Shown piece by piece: positions 5,437-13,338 of a stretch of DNA of 50,981 bases. The stretch is from an uncultured Eubacteriales bacterium (GTDB taxonomy: Bacteria > Bacillota > Clostridia > Oscillospirales > Oscillospiraceae). Position numbers and translations under genes: made by a program. The stretch is taken from assembly GCA_900317855.1 (NCBI GenBank), contig ONIG01000011.1, positions 1-50,981 of the forward strand, given 5' to 3'. Under the pieces are notes generated by a model that saw only the letters and a program-made list of their open reading frames with translations, ran no database searches and was not told the DNA's origin. Each line of letters starts with the position of its first letter. The stretch's first letter is position 1.

Positions 5437-7383
5437 ATGCATTACGAAAAACTATTTGAAAAGGGAACCATCGGCCGGCTCGAGCTGCGCAACCGCGTCG
5501 TCATGACGGCCATGGGCACGATGCTCGGCGATTGGAACGGCTGCTCCACGCCGGAGCAGGTCCGGTTCTATGAGGAGCGCGCTAAGGGCGGCTGCGGCCT
5601 CATCATCCCGGAGTTCACGTCGGTCGATCCGGACAGCGGTCACTGCAACCGCATTCAGCTCGGCATCTGGGATGCACGCCAGATCTCGAGCTTTGAGCGC
5701 ATCTGCGACGCCGTGCACCGCCACGGCGCCAAGATCTTTGTCCAGCTGCACCACGGCGGACGCGAAGCGCCCCCGGCGATCAACGGCGGCCGCCAGGCCA
5801 TGGCGCCGAGCGTGGAGCTCAACAGCGTGATCGGCCGCGACACGATCCTGCCGCGCGAGATGACCATTGAGGACATTGACCGGCTGGTCGGCCTCTTCGT
5901 TCAGGCCGCGCTCAATGCGCAGGCCGCCGGCGCCGACGGCGTGGAGATCCACGGCGCGCACGGCTACCTGCTGCAGCAGTTTATGAGCCCCTACACGAAC
6001 AAACGCACCGACGAATACGGCGGCTCCATGGAAAACCGCTGCCGCTTTATCGTGCGCATCCTGAAGGGCATCCGTGAGGTCGTCGAGCCCGGCTTCGTTG
6101 TCGGCGCGCGCATCAACGGCAACGACTTCGTCGAGGGCGGCAACGACCAGGATGCCTGCGTCGAGATCGCCAAGTACCTGGAGCCGTATGTCGATTACTT
6201 CAACGTCAGCTGCGGCGTGTACGCGAGCGCGGCGACCATGATCGAGCCCTGCTACAGCCCCGAGGGCTGGAGAAGCGGCTTTGTCAAGGCCATCAAGAGC
6301 CAGGTCAGCGTTCCGATCATCGCGGTCAACACCGTCAAGCATCCGCAGTTTGCCGAGCAGCTCCTGCAGGAGGGGGTGAGCGACTTTGTCGGCATGTCCC
6401 GCATGCACATTGCCGACCCCTATCTTGTGCAGAAGACCATGGCCGGGCGCGAGGATCTCATCCGCAAGTGCCTCGGCTGCATGAACTGCAACAAGTCCGT
6501 CGTCGCGGGCCGCACGCTGCACTGCGCGCTCAACCCCGTCGCCGGCCACGAGGTCACGTTTGGCGATGACAAGCTCGTCAAAAACGGCAACGGCCGCAAG
6601 GTCGCCATCGTCGGCGGCGGCCCGGCCGGTATGCAGGCGGCCCTGCTGATGAAAAAGCGCGGCTTCGAGCCCGTGATCTTTGAAGCGAGCGGCACGCTCG
6701 GCGGCAGCGCCATTCTTGCCTCCAAGGCGCCGTGCAAGCACATGGCGCAGGAATTTGTGGACACGCAGATCGCCGAGATGCAGGAATACGGCATCGAGGT
6801 GCACCTCAACACGCCGGGCACGGTCGCGCGCATTCAGACGATCGAGCCGTACTGCGTCGTGGTCGCCTGCGGCGGCAATCAGATCATCCCCGGAGTCCCC
6901 GGCGCCGACCGCGACAATGTCTATTATATTGAGGACGTTCTGCTCGGCAAGGTGCAGTTTGCCGGCAAGAAGATCGCCGTCATCGGCGGCGGCCATGTCG
7001 GTCTCGAGGTCGCGCACTATCTGTGCGCCGACAACCAGGTCACGGTCGTCGAGATGCAGAAGGAAGTCGGCACGTCCATCTACCGCACGGCAAAGTACAA
7101 GCTCTTGTCGCTGCTGCAGGAAAACGGCGTCGAGATCCTGACGCAGCACGCGCTCGCCGGCGTCGGCGAGGGGACCGTCGAGCTCAAGCAGCTCCCCGGC
7201 GGTGAGACCGTCAGCGTCGATGCCGACATCGTCGTCATGGCGCTCGGCAACCGGCCGGACAAGGCCTACGAGGACAAGCTGGCTGCGGCCTTTGACAAGG
7301 TTGTTGTCATCGGTGACGCGACCAAGGCCGGCACTATGGCCGACGCAACGAAGGCCGCCTACGAAAAGTGCTTTTACATCTGA
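5437..7383 (+). CDS. Old-yellow-enzyme family Fe-S flavoenzyme (BaiCD/DCR-like enoate reductase), 648 aa
   Basis: The architecture is that of 2,4-dienoyl-CoA reductase, trimethylamine dehydrogenase and BaiCD/BaiH. An N-terminal FMN TIM barrel (about 1-340) has the YqjM-type substrate-carbonyl pair H172/H175 in HGAHGYLLQQF, with Y177 as likely proton donor, and RTDEYGGSMENR. A [4Fe-4S] cysteine set follows at C345, C348, C351 and C363. The FAD/NAD(P)H half has GGGPAG (393-398) and GGGHVG (517-522). Family members pass electrons from NAD(P)H through FAD, Fe-S and FMN to reduce a C=C conjugated to a carbonyl. The cysteine spacing CX2CX2CX11C is tighter than the CX2CX3C that I recall for FadH. 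The gene is divergent from the PucR-type regulator. The second copy at 7597 is a paralogue, not a duplicate. Bile acid, steroid or aryl enoate are possible substrates; the sequence does not decide. Confidence 0.88.
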   Translation: MHYEKLFEKGTIGRLELRNRVVMTAMGTMLGDWNGCSTPEQVRFYEERAKGGCGLIIPEFTSVDPDSGHCNRIQLGIWDARQISSFERICDAVHRHGAKIFVQLHHGGREAPPAINGGRQAMAPSVELNSVIGRDTILPREMTIEDIDRLVGLFVQAALNAQAAGADGVEIHGAHGYLLQQFMSPYTNKRTDEYGGSMENRCRFIVRILKGIREVVEPGFVVGARINGNDFVEGGNDQDACVEIAKYLEPYVDYFNVSCGVYASAATMIEPCYSPEGWRSGFVKAIKSQVSVPIIAVNTVKHPQFAEQLLQEGVSDFVGMSRMHIADPYLVQKTMAGREDLIRKCLGCMNCNKSVVAGRTLHCALNPVAGHEVTFGDDKLVKNGNGRKVAIVGGGPAGMQAALLMKKRGFEPVIFEASGTLGGSAILASKAPCKHMAQEFVDTQIAEMQEYGIEVHLNTPGTVARIQTIEPYCVVVACGGNQIIPGVPGADRDNVYYIEDVLLGKVQFAGKKIAVIGGGHVGLEVAHYLCADNQVTVVEMQKEVGTSIYRTAKYKLLSLLQENGVEILTQHALAGVGEGTVELKQLPGGETVSVDADIVVMALGNRPDKAYEDKLAAAFDKVVVIGDATKAGTMADATKAAYEKCFYI

Positions 7384-7455
7384 TTCCAGTCCCACGCGCG
7401 AGGCGCTCTGCGTCTCGCGCAGCGTTCCGGCGGGCATGTTACTTTTTTGTCAGTC

Positions 7456-7464
7456 GTGAACAAA
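7456..7464 (+). promoter_or_regulatory. GTGAACAAA half-site
   Basis: Same nonamer as at 5168-5176, followed in both places by an AT step and a CGC-type motif (TTCCGC here, TTTGCG there). It lies 30 nt upstream of the -35 box of the second OYE gene. Only one arm is present here. Confidence 0.4.
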
Positions 7465-7493
7465 TTCCGCATTCTTTTTAAGCGTTCGTGACA

Positions 7494-7522
7494 TTGTGAC
7501 ATTTTTGTCTTTCGGGTATCAT
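7494..7522 (+). promoter_or_regulatory. Promoter of the OYE2-SDR-MFS-GntP unit
   Basis: TTGTGA (7494-7499), 17-nt spacer, TATCAT (7517-7522). A short direct repeat of GTGACAT (from 7488 and 7496) overlaps the -35. The start codon is at 7597, giving a ~68-nt leader. Confidence 0.6.
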
Positions 7523-7596
7523 GCGAACCAAGGTAGAAAAAACCCGCATTTGCTCAGCGGTACTTTGAAAGATTCCATGACGACAAGGACGGAACC

Positions 7597-9537
7597 ATGA
7601 ACTACGAAAACCTGTTTAGGCCCGGTTACATCGGTGGCCTGCGGATCAAAAACCGCGTCGTGATGACGGCCATGGGCAACGGTCTCGCCGCAGAAAACGG
7701 CGAGGCGTCCGACGAGATCATCGCCTGCTACAAGGCCCGGGCGGCCGGTGGCTGCGGGCTGCTGATCACCGAATTTTGCGCGGTCGACGGGGAAAACGGC
7801 ATCGCCGAGACCCATCAGCTGCAGATCCACGCGCCGCGGTTCATCAAGCGCCTCGCGCTGCTGACCGACACGCTGCACCGTTACGACTGCAAGGTGTTTT
7901 TCCAGCTCTTCCACCCCGGCCGCGAGGGCAAGCCGCAGTTCAACGGCGGCCGTCAGGTCATCTCCGCGAGCGGGATCGTGAATCCGGCCACGGGCCGCGT
8001 GTCGCACGAAATGACGCGCGAGGAGATCCACGGCATGGTCGATAAATTTGTCACCGCCGCCGTGTATGCCCAGCAGGCCAACGCCGACGGCGTGGAGCTC
8101 CACTGTGCGCACGGTTATCTGCTGCACCAGTTTCTCAGCCCGCACAGCAATGTGCGCACCGATGAATACGGCGGCAGTCTCGAAAACCGGATGCGCATCG
8201 TCCGCGAGATCATCGAGGGCATCCATCGCGCCTGCGGCAGAGACTTCCCGATCAGCGTGCGCATCAACGGCTGCGACTACATCCCCGAGGGCCTGCAGAA
8301 AGCGGACGCGGTGGAGATCGCAAAACTGCTCGAGCACTACGGTGTGTCGTGCATCAACGTCAGCAGCGGCGGCTACGAAAACCCGGCCGCCTTCATCGAG
8401 CCCTGCTACTTCCCCGAGGGGTGGAAGAAGGAAAATGCGCTGGCCGTCAAGGCGGCGGTGCAGATCCCGGTCATCGCGGTCAACGTCATCAAGCATCCCG
8501 CGACCGCCGAGGCGCTGCTGCGCGAGGGCGTGTGCGACTTCGCCGGTGTGTCCCGGGCACAGCTCGCAGATCCGGACTGGGTCAACAAGGCACGCGGCGG
8601 TCAGGAAGCGCTCCTGCGCAAGTGCATCGGCTGTATGAGCTGCAACAAGGAGGTCGTCAACCACCGCGGCATCCGCTGCGCCATCAACCCCCGGCTCGGC
8701 CGCGAGCGGGACTACAACGCTGCGGCGCTGCGGCGCGACGGCGCGGGCCGGTGCGTGCCGGTGATCGGCGGCGGGCCTGCCGGTATGCAGGCAGCCATTG
8801 TCCTGGCCGAGCGCGGCTTCCGCCCGATCCTGTTTGAGCGGCGCGCCTATCTCGGCGGCAGCGCCGTGCTGGCCTCCAAGGCACCGTGCAAGGGGCTCGT
8901 GGCCGAGTACATCGAGACGCAGAAGAATCAGCTCGCCGCGCTCGGCGTGCAGGTGGAGCTGAATCACGCGCCGACCATGGCGGAGCTCCGGCGGCTCGAC
9001 CCCTATGGCATTTTCGTTGCCATGGGCGGGCAGCAGATCGTGCCGGATATCCCCGGCATCGACCGCGAAAACGTGTTCGGCATCGAGGATGTTCTGCTCG
9101 GCCGCCGCGCGATCGAGGGCAGGGAGGTCGCCGTTATCGGCGGCGGACACGTCGGGCTCGAAGTGGCCCACTTCCTGTGCGCGAACAACAAGGTCACGAT
9201 CGTGGAAATGGCCGATGAGATCGGCGCGTCCGTGTACTACATCACCAAGTTCAAGCTCCTGCCATTGCTGCGGGAGGCCGGCGTGACGTTCCGCACCGGC
9301 CAGGCCCTCGCCGCAGTGGGCGATGGCAGCATCCGCCTGCGGGATACGCACTCCGGCCAGTGCACCGAGCTGAAGGCCGAGGCCGTCGTTCTGGCGATGG
9401 GCAGCCGGCCGGATCTGGCCGCGCGCGCGGAATTCGACCGGAATTTTGACCGCGTCGTCTATGCCGGCGACGCCGTCCGCGGCGGCACCATGCTGGAGGC
9501 CAACCGCGATGCGTTTGCCCTCGCGTGGGAATTCTGA
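7597..9537 (+). CDS. Second old-yellow-enzyme family Fe-S flavoenzyme (BaiH-like), 646 aa
   Basis: A collinear paralogue of the 5437 gene. The FMN barrel has H169/H172 in HCAHGYLLHQF and RTDEYGGSLENR, the Fe-S cysteines are C343, C346, C349 and C361 (again CX2CX2CX11C), and the nucleotide motifs are GGGPAG (391-396) and GGGHVG (515-520). The two proteins share many blocks (NRVVMTAMG, GGRQ, GGSAVLASKAPCK-type) but differ throughout. That is what one expects of two reductases acting at different double bonds of one substrate, as BaiCD (delta-4) and BaiH (delta-6) do in bile-acid metabolism. It heads an apparent operon: SDR 50 nt downstream, then MFS and GntP carriers. Substrate assignment is inference. 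Confidence 0.88.
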   Translation: MNYENLFRPGYIGGLRIKNRVVMTAMGNGLAAENGEASDEIIACYKARAAGGCGLLITEFCAVDGENGIAETHQLQIHAPRFIKRLALLTDTLHRYDCKVFFQLFHPGREGKPQFNGGRQVISASGIVNPATGRVSHEMTREEIHGMVDKFVTAAVYAQQANADGVELHCAHGYLLHQFLSPHSNVRTDEYGGSLENRMRIVREIIEGIHRACGRDFPISVRINGCDYIPEGLQKADAVEIAKLLEHYGVSCINVSSGGYENPAAFIEPCYFPEGWKKENALAVKAAVQIPVIAVNVIKHPATAEALLREGVCDFAGVSRAQLADPDWVNKARGGQEALLRKCIGCMSCNKEVVNHRGIRCAINPRLGRERDYNAAALRRDGAGRCVPVIGGGPAGMQAAIVLAERGFRPILFERRAYLGGSAVLASKAPCKGLVAEYIETQKNQLAALGVQVELNHAPTMAELRRLDPYGIFVAMGGQQIVPDIPGIDRENVFGIEDVLLGRRAIEGREVAVIGGGHVGLEVAHFLCANNKVTIVEMADEIGASVYYITKFKLLPLLREAGVTFRTGQALAAVGDGSIRLRDTHSGQCTELKAEAVVLAMGSRPDLAARAEFDRNFDRVVYAGDAVRGGTMLEANRDAFALAWEF

Positions 9538-9587
9538 CACAGAAATAGGAACGATTCGGAATGATTTCAAGAAAAGGAGACGATATC

Positions 9588-10364
9588 ATGAAAAACAACA
9601 TTTTTGATCTTTCCGGTCAGGTTGCACTGGTTGCCGGCGGCAGCTCCGGTCTCGGTCTGCAGTTTGCAAAGGCCATGGCCAATGCCGGCGCCAACGTTGC
9701 CCTTGTGGCGCGCCGTACCGACTGCCTTGAAAAGAACGCGAAGGAGATCGCCGAGGAGTACGGCGTGGAGGTTTACCCCCACTACCTCAATCTGTGCGAC
9801 TCCAAGTCCGTTACCAAGTGTGTGGAGGATGTGATCGCGCACTTTGGCAAGATCGATATCCTGGTCAACTCCGGCGGTACCGGCGGCTCCGGTGACCCGG
9901 CGACCATGACCGATGAGCAGTGGTCTCACGTGGTCGATACCGACCTGACCGGCCTGTTCTATCTCTGCCGCGACGTTGCGAGACTGTCCATGATCCCCAA
10001 CAATTACGGCCGCATCGTCAACGTCTCCTCTATCCACGGTTTCGTCTCCAGAAAGAACGTCTGGACCGCACCGTACTGCGCCTCCAAGGGCGGCGTGCAC
10101 ATGATGACCAAGGCCTTGGCCAACGACTGGGGCAAGTACAACATCACCGTCAACTGCATCGCGCCGGGCTACTTCCCGACCGAGCTGACCGAGAAGTTTA
10201 TCGACTCCGACGCTTTTGTGCAGCTGCACAAGGACCGCTGCCCGAAAGAGCGCCACGGCATCCTCGGCGAGATGGACGGCCTGTGCGTTTACTTCGCTGC
10301 GCCCTGCTGCACATACACGACCGGCCAGATCGTTGCGGTCGACGGCGGCTGGACCTGCAACTGA
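9588..10364 (+). CDS. SDR-family oxidoreductase, 258 aa
   Basis: The start at 9588 follows AAGGAG (9574-9579); an upstream in-frame ATG at 9561 lacks such a site. The glycine motif is GGSSGLG at 17-23 with Ala in place of the usual Thr before it. Beta2 ends A-R42-R43, which favours NADP(H). The NAG position reads NSGG (94-97). The catalytic Ser is S147 or S148, with Y163 and K167 (YCASK). The position that normally holds the catalytic Asn (V-N-L-T-G) is D119 (TDLTG), a notable change. The C-terminus has the standard TGQIVAVDGGWT ending. It lies between the second OYE gene and the MFS gene in one apparent operon. A role as keto/hydroxyl oxidoreductase on the cassette substrate (compare BaiA, hydroxysteroid dehydrogenases, gluconate 5-dehydrogenase) is inferred from context. 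Confidence 0.87.
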   Translation: MKNNIFDLSGQVALVAGGSSGLGLQFAKAMANAGANVALVARRTDCLEKNAKEIAEEYGVEVYPHYLNLCDSKSVTKCVEDVIAHFGKIDILVNSGGTGGSGDPATMTDEQWSHVVDTDLTGLFYLCRDVARLSMIPNNYGRIVNVSSIHGFVSRKNVWTAPYCASKGGVHMMTKALANDWGKYNITVNCIAPGYFPTELTEKFIDSDAFVQLHKDRCPKERHGILGEMDGLCVYFAAPCCTYTTGQIVAVDGGWTCN

Positions 10365-10405
10365 CACATCCGCTCAGAACAATATGAAGATATAAGGAGA
10401 AAGAT

Positions 10406-11689
10406 ATGGACAACGCAATCAAAACACCGAATCGCACAGGTATTCTGGTGCGCGCCCTGATCGTGCTCGCCATGTGCGGCATCGTCAACTCCGCGGCCGT
10501 TTTCGTCTCCCCGATGGCGAAACACTTCGGCTGGACGACGGAGGCCATTGCCGGCGTTGCCACCTACATGGCCTTCATGCAGACGCCCGGCCACATCATC
10601 AGCGGCTGGCTGCTCGGCAAGATCGGCGCCAAGAAAACGCTCATCCTCGGCTGCATCCTGCTGGGCCTCGCGTTCCTGCTGTCCGGCATGGTCCCCTCCG
10701 GCTCCCCCTGGATGCTGTACATCACCTTCAGCGTCCTGCAGGGTCTCGGCGTCGGCTTCACGTACACCGGCAGCACCTACTGCGCGACCGGCTGGTACCC
10801 CGACAAGCGCGGCCTTGCCTCCGGCCTGTGCATGGCCTTTAACGGCGGCTCCGCTACCTTCCTCGCGCCCCTGATCGTCAAGCTCATCAGCAGCATCGGC
10901 ATCATCGTCACGCTCTACATCGTCGGCGGCGCGATCATCGTCATCGGCATCTGCGCGGCCATCGGCCTCAAGACCGCCCCGGCGGGCTATGCCCCGGCCG
11001 GCTGGAAAGCCAAGGCGGACGATCCCAAGCTTGCGGCCACGCAGCTGGAGAGTCTGACACCCGCCCAGGCGTTCCGTACCCGCGGCTACTGGCACCTGTT
11101 CCTCGGCTACGGCCTGTTCCCGACGATGTACATCATCTGCTACCCCCGCTTCTCCGTCCTCATTTCGGACGCGGGCTACTCGCTCAGCGCAGCCACCATC
11201 GGCGTGTCGATCTACTCGATCTGCAATGTTATCGGCCGTCTCGGCATGGGCGCGCTCATCGACAAGCTCGGCTACCGCAAGGTCTATACGATCTGCGGCA
11301 TCTGCTCCGTCGCCTCTTCGCTCTGCCTGATGTTTGCCCACAGCCTGGCCATGTTCTACATCGCCTATGTCCTGCTGGCAGTCGGCTTCGGCGCGACGAA
11401 CTGCTGCCATCCGGTCGCCGTTCAGGAGACCTACGGCTCCAAGTATGCCGGCGGCATCTTCGGCATCTGCATGCTCGGCTATATGATCATCTGCACCTTC
11501 ATCAGCCCGAAGATCAGCTCGGCGCTCGTCAAGGCCACCGGCAGCTACACTGCCTCCATGGTCTATGCCATCATCGCCTGCATCATCGCCGTCATCTTCT
11601 ACACCACCATCCCCCAGCCCAAGAGACGCACGCTGGCCGAGGTCGCCGCAGAAGAAAAAGCCGCGCAGGAGAAGGCCGCGCAGGCCTGA
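10406..11689 (+). CDS. MFS transporter, oxalate/formate-antiporter-like (OFA), 427 aa
   Basis: Twelve predicted hydrophobic segments in two six-helix halves. After a short N-terminus the first helix is at about residues 12-32. The half-repeat loops GWLLGKIGAKKTLILG and GMGALIDKLGYRKVYTI carry the MFS signature. The best family fit by eye is the OFA/monocarboxylate type. The start follows AAGGAG at 10394-10399. It lies 41 nt after the SDR and within the same apparent operon, so it probably imports or exports the cassette's carboxylate substrate or product, much as BaiG serves the bai operon. The C-terminal tail is Ala/Glu/Lys-rich (AAEEKAAQEKAAQA). Confidence 0.85.
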   Translation: MDNAIKTPNRTGILVRALIVLAMCGIVNSAAVFVSPMAKHFGWTTEAIAGVATYMAFMQTPGHIISGWLLGKIGAKKTLILGCILLGLAFLLSGMVPSGSPWMLYITFSVLQGLGVGFTYTGSTYCATGWYPDKRGLASGLCMAFNGGSATFLAPLIVKLISSIGIIVTLYIVGGAIIVIGICAAIGLKTAPAGYAPAGWKAKADDPKLAATQLESLTPAQAFRTRGYWHLFLGYGLFPTMYIICYPRFSVLISDAGYSLSAATIGVSIYSICNVIGRLGMGALIDKLGYRKVYTICGICSVASSLCLMFAHSLAMFYIAYVLLAVGFGATNCCHPVAVQETYGSKYAGGIFGICMLGYMIICTFISPKISSALVKATGSYTASMVYAIIACIIAVIFYTTIPQPKRRTLAEVAAEEKAAQEKAAQA

Positions 11690-11730
11690 TCCGCGCAGCA
11701 TCATCCGCACACCATCCTCCCCTCATGTTT

Positions 11731-11768
11731 GCGGCATGGCCGGTTTTCCCTTCCTCCGGCCATACCGC
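11731..11768 (+). other. Intergenic hairpin between the MFS and GntP genes
   Basis: GCGGCATGGCCGG (11731-11743) pairs with CCGGCCATACCGC (11756-11768) with one mismatch and a 12-nt pyrimidine-rich loop. There is no T tract. It may be an mRNA-stability or processing element that uncouples the two carrier genes. Confidence 0.4.
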
Positions 11769-11812
11769 ACAGTAAGCGGAGAGACCGACATCAATACGAA
11801 AGGTAGCATCCT

Positions 11813-13126
11813 ATGGGCGTAGTTGGTTGTATTCTCGGCTTCCTTGTCGTGATCTATCTTTGCTACAAGGACTGGTCCGTATATATCGCTTCGATCGTGG
11901 GCGCGGCGGTCGTGATCGCGTTTAACGTGCTCCCGTTCATGGACACGCTGCTCGGCTCCTATGTCAACGGCATGTTCGTCCCGATCAAAAGCTTCTTCTT
12001 CCTGCTGCTGTTCGGCAGCATTCAGTCAAAGATCTATTCGGAGAGCGGCGCGGCCTTCTCCATCGCCGACACGATCATGAGCAAGCTCCTGCGGCCCGGC
12101 GCCAGCAACACGAAGAAAAATGTGATCGCGGTCGCGGTCATTGTTGCCATCGGCGTCATCCTCTGCATGGGCGGCATCAATGCCAGCGTGTTCATCGTGC
12201 TCATGTACCCGGTCGCGCTCACGATCTTTGAATATTGCGACATTCCCAAGCGCTTTATCCTCGGCGTGCTCGCCGCGGCTTCCTATACGTTTACGCTGAC
12301 CATGCCCGGCAGCCCGCAGGTGACCAACGTCGCCGCCATGACCGCCCTAGGCACGGCGGCGGATGTGGCGCTCGTCCCCGGCCTTGTCGGCGCGGCGGTC
12401 GAAGTCGTCGTCATCATCGTCCTGATGAATATCTACATCAACAAGGCGCGGGCCAAGGGCGAGCATTTTGAGCTCCACCCGCTCGATCCGCACTATGACA
12501 AGAACACGCCGCGGCCGAATTTCTGGATCGCGCTCATTCCACTGGTCGCGCTCTTTGTCGCCTTCAACATTCTGAAGATCAACATCAACATCTGCGTGAT
12601 CGGCAGCACCGTTTTGTCCATCCTGCTGTTCTGGAAGCAGCTCAAGGCGAAGAACCTGCGTGAGCTCATCAGCACCGGCGCGGCGGACTCCATCCACATG
12701 TCGCTGACGGTCGCGGCCATCTGCGGCTTTGCCGGCGTCGTGACCAACACGGAAGCGTTCACGACCATGCTCAATGCCATCACCGGCATCAACATGTCCC
12801 CGATGCTGATCTGCGCCGTGGTCGTCGCCGTCATGTGCATGCTCACCGGCGGTTCCTCCACCGGCCAGCTGATCTCTCTGCCGCTCATCGCGCCGAAGCT
12901 GCTCGACCTCGGGCTCAATGTCAACGCGATCCACCGTATCGCCTGCTTCGCCGCGACGACGCTCGATTCCATGCCGTACTCCGGCGCCATCCTGATGCTG
13001 CTGCCGATGTGCCGCATGAAGCTCAGGGAGATCTATCCGCCCATGTTCATCACAACGGTCATCGCCACGACCTGCGGCACGATTGCCGTCATCGTGATGT
13101 GCGCGCTGTTCCCCGGCCTTTGCTGA
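11813..13126 (+). CDS. GntP-family carboxylate permease, 437 aa
   Basis: A strongly hydrophobic protein with about twelve membrane segments. Family-like blocks include FFFLLLFGSIQSKIYSESGA (about 62-81), the glycine-rich GVILCMGGINASVFIV and the late TGGSSTGQLISLP loop with the LDSMPYSGAI motif. GntP-family proteins are proton symporters for gluconate, hydroxybutyrate and related small carboxylates. The ATG at 11813 follows a modest GAAAGG box. It is probably the last gene of the OYE2 operon and is followed by two hairpins (13167-13195 and 13218-13253). Two unrelated carboxylate carriers in one unit suggest separate import and export, or two substrates. Confidence 0.85.
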   Translation: MGVVGCILGFLVVIYLCYKDWSVYIASIVGAAVVIAFNVLPFMDTLLGSYVNGMFVPIKSFFFLLLFGSIQSKIYSESGAAFSIADTIMSKLLRPGASNTKKNVIAVAVIVAIGVILCMGGINASVFIVLMYPVALTIFEYCDIPKRFILGVLAAASYTFTLTMPGSPQVTNVAAMTALGTAADVALVPGLVGAAVEVVVIIVLMNIYINKARAKGEHFELHPLDPHYDKNTPRPNFWIALIPLVALFVAFNILKININICVIGSTVLSILLFWKQLKAKNLRELISTGAADSIHMSLTVAAICGFAGVVTNTEAFTTMLNAITGINMSPMLICAVVVAVMCMLTGGSSTGQLISLPLIAPKLLDLGLNVNAIHRIACFAATTLDSMPYSGAILMLLPMCRMKLREIYPPMFITTVIATTCGTIAVIVMCALFPGLC

Positions 13127-13166
13127 TGTGCATGTGCGTGCGTGCACTCCCCCAAATAGAAAACAC

Positions 13167-13195
13167 CGCCCCGAAGGCCGCCGGCCTTCGGGGCG
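13167..13195 (+). terminator. Hairpin after the GntP gene
   Basis: Thirteen-bp stem CGCCCCGAAGGCC / GGCCTTCGGGGCG with a 3-nt loop, then a T-rich but interrupted attgttgttt. Confidence 0.65.
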
Positions 13196-13217
13196 ATTGT
13201 TGTTTGTGCCGCAAAAT

Positions 13218-13253
13218 GCCCTCCGGTCGGGAAACCGTCCGGAGGGCGTTTTT
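13218..13253 (+). terminator. Second terminator after the GntP gene
   Basis: Stem GCCCTCCGG / CCGGAGGGC closed by an inner CGG/CCG and a GAAA loop, followed by TTTTT (13249-13253). It ends the cassette operon before the flavoprotein promoter. Confidence 0.8.
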
Positions 13254-13292
13254 GCCTTTGCCCATGTGCGGGGAATCAGCCGGGGTGCCGCC

Positions 13293-13321
13293 TTGCACGC
13301 CGCGGCGATTTGTGCTATCCT
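13293..13321 (+). promoter_or_regulatory. Promoter of the flavoprotein gene
   Basis: TTGCAC (13293-13298), 17-nt spacer, TATCCT (13316-13321). The ATG at 13339 is only ~11 nt beyond the expected transcript start, so the leader is very short. Confidence 0.55.
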
Positions 13322-13338
13322 GCGCGTGAGGTGATACG

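Noticed and set aside
2500..13126. A complete bile-acid 7-alpha-dehydroxylation (bai) operon
   Set aside because: Only the oxidoreductase and carrier types are present; no bile-acid CoA ligase, dehydratase or CoA transferase, and the order differs from the known operon.
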